Made by a program: the position numbers and the translations under genes. The notes under the pieces are model-generated. The model did no database searches, was not told the DNA's origin, and was given only the letters and a program-made list of their open reading frames with translations. From Candidatus Gastranaerophilales bacterium (GTDB lineage Bacteria; Cyanobacteriota; Vampirovibrionia; Gastranaerophilales; CAJFVJ01), in NCBI GenBank assembly GCA_028694275.1, contig JAQUTS010000107.1:1-6094 (forward strand): a stretch of DNA of 6,094 nt, given 5' to 3'. Every line of letters begins with the position of its first letter. Position 1 is the first letter of the stretch. Below are positions 1 through 4,021 of the stretch, one piece after another.

Positions 1-1
1 G

Positions 2-61
2 AAAGCAGCGGTTGAAGGAAAAAAGACTGAAGCAGAAGAAAAAGAACTAGCTAACGTTTAG
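2..61 (+). CDS. 3' end of an unidentified gene (C-terminal 19 residues)
   Basis: Reading from base 2 gives an open frame ending at a TAG stop (59-61), with the highly charged tail KAAVEGKKTEAEEKELANV. The gene begins outside the window. A strong hairpin terminator starts 29 bases after the stop, which supports a real gene end here. Such Lys/Glu/Ala tails occur at the ends of several ribosomal and other abundant proteins, but 19 residues are too few to name a family and I do not assign one. The other two plus-strand frames are less convincing, and the one starting at base 1 meets a stop at its fifth codon. Confidence 0.55.
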   Translation, partial: KAAVEGKKTEAEEKELANV

Positions 62-90
62 CGAATCTTTGGCTTCTGCAAAAGCTCTTT

Positions 91-122
91 AAAAAAGCGG
101 GGACGAAAGTTCCCGCTTTTTT
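91..122. terminator. Intrinsic terminator, probably bidirectional
   Basis: This is a perfect 14-bp stem closed by a C(GAAA)G tetraloop (loop 105-108). The core GCGGG pairs with CCCGC, and the stem is flanked by six A on the left arm and six T on the right arm. Because of the A-run and T-run, the RNA of either strand ends in a U-tract after a GC-rich stem. It can therefore stop the upstream plus-strand gene (stop at 61) and the convergent glycosyltransferase gene whose stop is at 154-156. One G·U pair (102/111) is the only non-Watson-Crick position. Confidence 0.9.
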
Positions 123-153
123 GCTCGAATATTATCACAAATCCTATAATGTA

Positions 154-1215
154 CTACCCTAAAACTTGAGTCAAAACATCAATAACTTCTTGCGGTTTAA
201 TAAAAGTAGCACAAATATTTTCTCTGCCTTTTGGCTGGCCGCAACGTTTTCTCATGCAAGGATAGCAGTTTATCATTGGGGTCAAAGCTGTACATTTGGG
301 GCCAAAAGGAGCATTTCGCCCCGCAGCCGTTGCCGTAAAAATAGTCAAAACATGAGGCTTACTCACGGCCCAAGCAATATGTGCACTGCCTGAATCAGGC
401 GATACAACCACATCTGCGTGTCTAAAAACCTCTGCTAATTCCTCAAGATTGGTCTCGCCTGCCAAAATTCGTGCTTCTTTGGCCTGTGCAAGAGCAAAAA
501 TCCTGCCTATCAAAGCCATATCAGATTCCATCCCGGTAAAAATAATATTAACTTTTCCGTCCAAAAAATCCAAAACTTGCGCCCAATACTCCTCGGGCCA
601 ATGTTTATTGCGCCAAGTTGTAGAAGGTGCCAGAACAACTGTCGGGAGACTCGCATCAAGGCCATGCAAAAGAGTAGCTACTCTTTTTTTGATAGCATCA
701 GATGGTTCTTTGAGAACAAACTCTATCGCATCAGCCTCAGCACCTAAGTGCCTTGCCAATTCAAGATTGCGCATAACCACATGATAGCCTTTATCAAAAA
801 GCTTATGGGATGCTTTCACCCATTCATTTGAAAACGCCCACGAAAATTCACGGCCGCCCGTTAGTGTGATTTTGCGTTTGATATTCAAAAAAGGCAAAAT
901 AAAAGCACTCTTGAAAAGTTGCTGCGTATCAAGCACAGCATCGTATTTTTGAGAATTTATTTCTTTTACAATTCGCAAAAAATCTTTTGCATCCTTAAAT
1001 GGAGCAAAACGACTTTTCCAGATTTTTTTAGGCAAAACATAACAATGATCAACAAGCGGATTGTCTTTGACAAAAAGCTCTGCTTTATCTTCAACCACCC
1101 AGCCGATTTCACAATCAGGATATGATTTTTTGATAGCTGCGACCATAGGCAATGTATGTATTGTGTCCCCGATCGCACTCAACCTCAAAATGAGGATTTT
1201 TTTAATCTTTTTCAT
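154..1215 (-). CDS. waaC: Glycosyltransferase family 9, lipopolysaccharide heptosyltransferase I (WaaC-like)
   Basis: The 353-residue protein fits GT9 heptosyltransferases (E. coli WaaC is about 320). These enzymes move heptose from ADP-heptose onto the Kdo of the LPS inner core at the cytoplasmic face. Visible marks: the N-terminal RLSAIGDTIHTLP with Asp17 at the position of the WaaC catalytic aspartate; GWVVED at 38-43; YDAVLDTQQLFKSA near 91-104; HVVMRNLELARHLG near 145-158; the donor-site STTWRNKHWPEEYW with Lys204; and SPDSGSAH at 272-279 with Asp274 and His279. Near the C-terminus is a Cys cluster (C317, C320, C325, C335). ATG is the only start that keeps the first beta strand. No Shine-Dalgarno is obvious apart from GGGGGA directly before ATG. 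It is divergent from the second GT9 gene and ends facing the terminator at 91-122. The acceptor and exact sugar are inferred from family only. Confidence 0.88.
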   Translation of the reverse strand: MKKIKKILILRLSAIGDTIHTLPMVAAIKKSYPDCEIGWVVEDKAELFVKDNPLVDHCYVLPKKIWKSRFAPFKDAKDFLRIVKEINSQKYDAVLDTQQLFKSAFILPFLNIKRKITLTGGREFSWAFSNEWVKASHKLFDKGYHVVMRNLELARHLGAEADAIEFVLKEPSDAIKKRVATLLHGLDASLPTVVLAPSTTWRNKHWPEEYWAQVLDFLDGKVNIIFTGMESDMALIGRIFALAQAKEARILAGETNLEELAEVFRHADVVVSPDSGSAHIAWAVSKPHVLTIFTATAAGRNAPFGPKCTALTPMINCYPCMRKRCGQPKGRENICATFIKPQEVIDVLTQVLG

Positions 1216-1221
1216 TCCCCC

Positions 1222-1230
1222 ATTATATCA
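1222..1230 (-). promoter_or_regulatory. Extended -10 promoter for the waaC-like gene, possibly leaderless
   Basis: On the minus strand the sequence reads TGATATAAT, a full TGn extended -10 with consensus TATAAT (1227-1222). Only GGGGGA separates it from the ATG. Initiation about 7 bases after the box would fall on or next to the start codon, giving a leaderless or nearly leaderless mRNA. No good -35 lies at 16-18 bases; a GTGACA element (1259-1254) is 26 bases away, which is too far. The alternative is that the true promoter lies further upstream and this TATAAT is coincidental, with GGGGG acting as a very close ribosome site. Confidence 0.45.
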
Positions 1231-1259
1231 CTAAAAAATACCCTACGCTCATCTGTCAC

Positions 1260-1279
1260 AATCGTAAAAAAATACGATT
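1260..1279. repeat. Inverted repeat AATCGTA-N6-TACGATT in the divergent promoter region
   Basis: Two perfect 7-base arms (1260-1266 and 1273-1279) flank a six-A spacer. The repeat ends 7 bases before the TAGAAT box of the plus-strand glycosyltransferase gene and covers its -35 region. It is upstream of both presumed start points, so it would act on DNA rather than as an RNA hairpin. This placement fits an operator for a dimeric regulator, but no known binding motif is recognised. The AT-rich background makes chance formation possible. Confidence 0.35.
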
Positions 1280-1286
1280 TTTAGTG

Positions 1287-1292
1287 TAGAAT
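1287..1292 (+). promoter_or_regulatory. -10 box TAGAAT for the waaF-like gene, possibly leaderless
   Basis: TAGAAT matches the bacterial -10 consensus at five of six positions and is preceded directly by TG (1285-1286, one base short of the extended spacing). Seven bases (TATCTTT) separate it from the ATG at 1300, so transcription would begin at about the start codon. No Shine-Dalgarno sequence is present before the ATG, which agrees with leaderless initiation. No clear -35 is seen; the place where it would lie is taken by the inverted repeat at 1260-1279. Confidence 0.4.
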
Positions 1293-1299
1293 TATCTTT

Positions 1300-2259
1300 A
1301 TGAAAGAAAAGATTTTGGTCATAGCTCCACAGTTTTTAGGCGACGGAATATTATCCGTCCCGTTTTTTCGCAATCTCAGATTAGGAAAAAAAGATGCCCA
1401 AATAGATGCAATAACAAAAAACGCAGGGCTTTTGGTTCTCTCAAAAATACCCTACATCAATAATGTATACGACCTAAAGACCATTACACGAAAATTCATC
1501 AAAGAACAAAAATATCACAAAGTTTATATCCTAAAACGCTCCTTTTCGGCATTGAAACTGATTTTGGGGCTTGGCATAAGAGAAAAAATCGGATTTTCAG
1601 GACAATTCAGAAAACCATTCCTCACAACTCCAATCAAATACGCACCATGCCAAAAGCCCGAAAGAGACTGTTTTTTGGAAGTTCTGACTGCAGACAGAAT
1701 TGACATAATTGATGAAAAATTGGAATTTTTCACAGAAAAAACAGCAGAAGAATCTATCCAAAAACACCTGAAAGAAGGCAAAAAAGCCCTCATCGTGGCC
1801 AAAGCTTCAACCCGTGTCAAAGAATGGCCGCAAGAAAATTTTGCCAAAGTTATTGAATGGCTCAAAAATCGAGGTTTTGATGTTTATTTCGTAGGACTTG
1901 AAAGCGAAAAAGCCTACTATGACGGTTTTAAAAAAGATGAACAAACCCACAATCTTTGCGGAGAATTATCCTTTGATGAATGCTGTGCCTTGGTCAAAAA
2001 CATGGATCTGACACTCGGCATAGACAGCGGCTTTTGCCATATGGCAAGTGCTTTTGAGGTGCCTACGCTGACAATGTATGGGCCTATGAGCGTTGTGCAA
2101 TGGGGACTTTTAGGCAAAAATTCCGTCAATATCACAGCAGGACTGGATTGTAGCCCTTGCAAAAAACCTCGGAAATGCACCCGCGGATATGAGTGCCTCC
2201 AAAAAATAACACCGACAATTGTAATAGACAAAATCAAAGATTTATTGCAAAAAATTTGA
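1300..2259 (+). CDS. Glycosyltransferase family 9, heptosyltransferase II (WaaF-like)
   Basis: The 319-residue protein is a second GT9 enzyme, distinct from its divergent neighbour and closer to WaaF, which adds the second inner-core heptose from ADP-heptose. It opens with KILVIAPQFLGDGILSVPFF, Asp15 matching the catalytic Asp of WaaF/WaaC. YHKVYILKRSFSALK (72-86) followed by the RIGF-like REKIGFSGQFRKPFLT (94-109) is typical of the WaaF branch. The donor-binding part has STRVKEWPQENF with Lys174 and LGIDSGFCHMA with Asp242 and His247, followed by YGPMS. A four-cysteine cluster (C284, C287, C293, C299) precedes the final helix. The N-terminal strand begins at residue 4, so the ATG at 1300 is right even though it lacks a ribosome site. 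No terminator is apparent after the stop. Acceptor and sugar are inferred from family; other GT9 members use related donors. Confidence 0.87.
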   Translation: MKEKILVIAPQFLGDGILSVPFFRNLRLGKKDAQIDAITKNAGLLVLSKIPYINNVYDLKTITRKFIKEQKYHKVYILKRSFSALKLILGLGIREKIGFSGQFRKPFLTTPIKYAPCQKPERDCFLEVLTADRIDIIDEKLEFFTEKTAEESIQKHLKEGKKALIVAKASTRVKEWPQENFAKVIEWLKNRGFDVYFVGLESEKAYYDGFKKDEQTHNLCGELSFDECCALVKNMDLTLGIDSGFCHMASAFEVPTLTMYGPMSVVQWGLLGKNSVNITAGLDCSPCKKPRKCTRGYECLQKITPTIVIDKIKDLLQKI

Positions 2260-2328
2260 CAAATATGTAAATCATATTGTAAATATTTCTTAAAATACTA
2301 TCAACATTTTTGCTCTCAAGACTTAAAA

Positions 2329-2352
2329 TAGAATAAGTTAAGAAAGAAGAGG
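2329..2352 (+). promoter_or_regulatory. -10 box and ribosome binding site of the 88-aa gene
   Basis: TAGAAT (2329-2334), the same hexamer seen before the waaF-like gene, is followed by AAGAGG (2347-2352), a good Shine-Dalgarno core 8 bases before the ATG at 2361. The purine-rich run AAGAAAGAAGAGG supports translation from this ATG. No -35 fits at 16-18 bases. A consensus TTGACA (2256-2261) overlaps the preceding stop codon but has only a poor partner (TAAATA, 2280-2285, 18-base spacing); it could drive a second, longer transcript. Confidence 0.45.
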
Positions 2353-2360
2353 TATCTGCT

Positions 2361-2627
2361 ATGGTCGTAAGTTTCTCTCCCCAAATTAATACAAAACCGC
2401 CTTGTTGTGCAAAACGCGATTTGAACTTTGGCACAGCAAATGCAGCCCTTGTCAAAAAAGCAAAAGAAATGGGCGATATAGGTATTGGAGGAGTTGTAGA
2501 TGAAATACACGTCAAATACTTTATCGGAAAACTCAGCCAGCAAGACAAAGTTGACACTTATAACGAAATCCTAAAATTCGCTCCCGAAGGAGTAAAGGAC
2601 TTTATTCGCTCAAGAATGAAACCATAG
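2361..2627 (+). CDS. Hypothetical protein, 88 aa, no recognised family
   Basis: I do not recognise this protein. It has an ATG start with a well-placed AAGAGG ribosome site and a TAGAAT box upstream, so it is probably real. The sequence has no signal peptide and no membrane segment. Residues 1-26 look unstructured, with two adjacent cysteines (C15, C16) and an LNFG motif (21-24). Residues 27-38 (AALVKKAKEMGD) look helical, followed by a small GIGG loop (41-44) and a helical, charged C-terminal half (46-88) with KLSQQDKVDTYNEILKFA and PEGVKDFIRSRM. It is most likely a small soluble cytoplasmic protein. The stop is only 4 bp from the convergent stop of the 295-aa gene, so the two messages probably overlap at their 3' ends unless each stops very sharply. 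Nothing links it directly to glycolipid synthesis except position. Confidence 0.75.
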   Translation: MVVSFSPQINTKPPCCAKRDLNFGTANAALVKKAKEMGDIGIGGVVDEIHVKYFIGKLSQQDKVDTYNEILKFAPEGVKDFIRSRMKP

Positions 2628-2631
2628 TTTT

Positions 2632-3519
2632 TCAAAAAACTTCTTGTGATTTTTTAGAAAGATTAGAGCCCAAAACCGCACCTACTCCCATCCCGACCAA
2701 AGAACCGGCAGGGCCAAAATGTTTGGAGCCAATTGCCCCGCCATAAGCGATTGCCGCTAAAACCGTGCCAAAGCTCAAGCCTGATTTGGCGGTTTGTTTG
2801 GTGGCACTGATAGCTTGTTGTGTCATTGTATCGCCGTTTTTCGCAGCTTTGAAAATTTTTGGCAATTCAAATAAAGCCAAAGCAACTGCACCTATAACCG
2901 GTACTCTATTCATTGCCCTGCCTGTAATCTCAGCCAAGTAACCGCCTCCTTTGAAATTTCTGGCCCATACATGGCGTTGAGATGTCGCCGTATGTCCTAT
3001 GTCTTTAATTCGTGTTTCTACACAATCGACTTTTTCTATTCCCATAAAGCGCAAAAACTTATTGCCGAGTTTTGTCTGTGCGAAAGTTTTGTCCGCATCC
3101 AAAAGTTGTTTGGCAAACTCTTTATTGTTGGACTTATCAGGGTTGGCCAATTTTTCAATCATTGTTCCTCTGAAAAAAGAAAAAGGATGCTGATAATTTT
3201 TATAATCATAGGCCGAATTAAAAGCCCTGCCGTCAATTTTGGCCTTGACTTGTTTTGCTGCAGATTTTACGTCTTTTAAATCCTCTTCAAAGTTAATAAC
3301 TGCCAATCCCATTAGCCCCAAAGCACCGAAATTGTCACCGTTAACCATTTTATCTTCAAAAGAGCCGAATCTACGAAACTGAGGAATAGAATCAAGGGCA
3401 CATAGTATGGTCTTATCTGTGGCATCAACTTTTGATACATGGGCTTTGACTTGTCGTAAATCCCTTTGCACAGAAGGATACTGCATCGCCTGATTGTGAT
3501 AAAAAACCTGACTTACCAC
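2632..3519 (-). CDS. Hypothetical protein with glycine-zipper C-terminus, 295 aa
   Basis: No known family is recognised. The first 185 residues are polar and mostly helical in appearance, with scattered motifs (FRRFGSFEDK, NGDNFGALGLMG at 60-71, HPFSFFRG at 111-118, KFLRFMGIEKVDC). The C-terminal third is different: NFKGGGYLAEITGRAMNR (188-205) leads into a hydrophobic stretch RVPVIGAVALALFELPKIF (205-223), then a linker, then a glycine-rich hydrophobic region (247-287) with G272, G276, G280 and G284 exactly four apart, a glycine zipper. This suggests one or two membrane-inserting helices with tight packing. No N-terminal signal peptide is seen. The start is GTG, chosen for AGGA (3529-3526) 6 bases upstream; ATG at residue 12 is the alternative. 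It converges on the 88-aa gene with a 4-bp gap. Function unknown. Confidence 0.8.
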   Translation of the reverse strand: MVSQVFYHNQAMQYPSVQRDLRQVKAHVSKVDATDKTILCALDSIPQFRRFGSFEDKMVNGDNFGALGLMGLAVINFEEDLKDVKSAAKQVKAKIDGRAFNSAYDYKNYQHPFSFFRGTMIEKLANPDKSNNKEFAKQLLDADKTFAQTKLGNKFLRFMGIEKVDCVETRIKDIGHTATSQRHVWARNFKGGGYLAEITGRAMNRVPVIGAVALALFELPKIFKAAKNGDTMTQQAISATKQTAKSGLSFGTVLAAIAYGGAIGSKHFGPAGSLVGMGVGAVLGSNLSKKSQEVF

Positions 3520-3525
3520 GTTTGA

Positions 3526-3542
3526 TCCTAACCTTAATTTTA
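3526..3542 (-). promoter_or_regulatory. Possible -10 box and ribosome site of the 295-aa gene
   Basis: On the minus strand TAAAAT (3542-3537) is followed by AGGA (3529-3526), 6 bases before the GTG start. A start point about 7 bases after the box would give a leader of roughly 10 bases that still includes the AGGA. No -35 is seen at normal spacing. A consensus TTGACA on the same strand (3624-3619) is about 75 bases further upstream and has no good -10 partner (TAAGTA at 16 bases is weak). Confidence 0.3.
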
Positions 3543-3620
3543 AAAGTACACTTCGCTCAGAAATCTTGATTTTTTATAAAAACCGTTAATAACCTTTACT
3601 TAAATATATAAAAACATTTG

Positions 3621-3800
3621 TCAATAAAAAATTGCATGAAAAACCGTCAAAAAAGTCCCTATGTTAAGTATTATTAACATAGCTACATTCCACTTATACC
3701 AAAGAATTAAGGCGGCAACACCAAAACAAAAACAAGTGTACAAAAGACGATTTTGGCAGCACAAAGCCCAAAACCGCAACAAAAAGCGTATTCTTGGCAT
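3621..3800 (-). CDS. Doubtful small two-segment membrane protein, 59 aa
   Basis: From an ATG (3800-3798) preceded by AAGGA (3809-3805, only 4 bases away), the frame encodes 59 residues. It begins with the basic stretch MPRIRFLLRF, then two hydrophobic segments, about residues 20-35 (LYTCFCFGVAALILWY) and 38-58 (NVAMLIILNIGTFLTVFHAIF), ending at TGA. A TATAAA box lies at 3839-3834. The hydrophobic pattern and basic N-terminus fit a small inner-membrane protein or the N-terminal remnant of a larger membrane protein, but AT-rich non-coding DNA readily gives Phe/Leu/Ile-rich frames. No family is recognised, and the ribosome-site spacing is short. It would be read toward the 295-aa gene. Treat as tentative. 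Confidence 0.2.
   Translation of the reverse strand: MPRIRFLLRFWALCCQNRLLYTCFCFGVAALILWYKWNVAMLIILNIGTFLTVFHAIFY
3661..3680. repeat. Inverted repeat ATGTTAA-N6-TTAACAT
   Basis: Two perfect 7-base arms (3661-3667, 3674-3680) flank a 6-base spacer. The geometry is the same as that of the repeat at 1260-1279 but the sequence differs. It is not followed by a T-run, so it is not a terminator. It may be a regulator site or a chance palindrome in AT-rich DNA. It lies inside the doubtful minus-strand ORF, roughly 120 bases upstream of the promoter-like box of the 295-aa gene. Confidence 0.3.
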
Positions 3801-3855
3801 ATTATCCTTGCGCCACAACCACTTGGGCTATATTTTATACCTCAATAATGCATCA

Positions 3856-3869
3856 GTATTTTAAAATAC
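3856..3869. repeat. 14-bp perfect palindrome GTATTTTAAAATAC
   Basis: This self-complementary site has no spacer. It sits about 105 bases upstream of the exporter promoter and just upstream of the TATAAA box of the doubtful minus-strand ORF, a usual place for an operator. Its centre TTTTAAAA also occurs at 3538-3545, by the 295-aa gene start. No regulator is identified, and AT-rich context lowers the significance. Confidence 0.3.
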
Positions 3870-3971
3870 ATTATTTGCAAATATATTTTATACTTTTTGC
3901 CAGCAGAAAAAACGACCCGAAAAACAAATTTAACAATAACTTAAAACAAAATAGTTGGCAAATTATGTATG

Positions 3972-3980
3972 TGTTAGAAT
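3972..3980 (+). promoter_or_regulatory. Extended -10 promoter of the msbA-like gene
   Basis: TGTTAGAAT is a TGn extended -10 with hexamer TAGAAT (3975-3980). TTGGCA (3955-3960) resembles a -35, but the spacing is 14 bases, shorter than usual; extended -10 promoters need little from the -35. A start near 3987 gives a leader of about 35 bases containing AAGAG (4009-4013), 8 bases before the ATG at 4022. The promoter's position rules against starting the protein at the in-frame codons further upstream. Confidence 0.5.
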
Positions 3981-4021
3981 TAATTAAAAGAAAATTTGAA
4001 TTAAGAATAAGAGAATCATCT

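Larger units (their letters stand above)
3520..4021. other. 502-bp gene-poor intergenic region between divergent genes
   Basis: This very AT-rich stretch separates the 295-aa gene (minus) from the exporter gene (plus). It holds promoter-like boxes at both ends, a 7-N6-7 inverted repeat (3661-3680), a 14-bp perfect palindrome (3856-3869) and one doubtful small membrane ORF on the minus strand. No tRNA, conserved riboswitch or GC-rich hairpin was seen. Short open frames on the plus strand (for example 3661-3864, rich in Lys, Gln and Asn) have no ribosome site and look like chance. Confidence 0.6.

Noticed and set aside
145..150. TATAAT on the plus strand reading into the 3' end of the waaC-like gene (antisense promoter)
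   Set aside because: Only a poor -35 (TTGCTC at 121-126, 18-base spacing), no TG extension and no gene downstream on that strand. It is likely chance in AT-rich DNA.
449..784. Plus-strand open frames inside the waaC-like gene (also 166-393, 919-1125) and a second minus-strand frame (966-1178)
   Set aside because: They overlap a gene with clear GT9 motifs, have no ribosome sites, and their translations look random.
1524..2237. Minus-strand open frames opposite the waaF-like gene
   Set aside because: They are antisense shadows of a gene with conserved motifs, with no start signals or recognisable domains.
2259..2280. Hairpin AATATG-TAAAT-CATATT after the waaF-like stop as a terminator
   Set aside because: The stem is only AT-rich with one internal bulge when extended, and no T-run follows.
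2626..2641. AGTTTT/AAAACT stem between the convergent orphan genes as a bidirectional terminator
   Set aside because: The stem is six bp, almost all A-T, with a loop of only four bases. It is too weak to stop transcription on its own.
2971..3279. Plus-strand frames opposite the 295-aa gene
   Set aside because: No ribosome sites, and the Cys/Phe-rich composition is typical of antisense reading. The minus-strand frame has a GTG with AGGA and a coherent domain layout.
3619..3624. Consensus TTGACA (minus strand) as the -35 of the 295-aa gene
   Set aside because: The hexamers at 16-18 bases (for example TAAGTA) are poor -10 boxes; the TAAAAT closer to the start fits better with the other promoters.
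3794..4021. N-terminal extension of the exporter by 76 codons (open frame from 3794)
   Set aside because: No ribosome site at the upstream starts, an AT-rich low-complexity sequence, a promoter (3972-3980) lying inside it, and a family-typical length of 593 residues from the ATG at 4022 with AAGAG before it.
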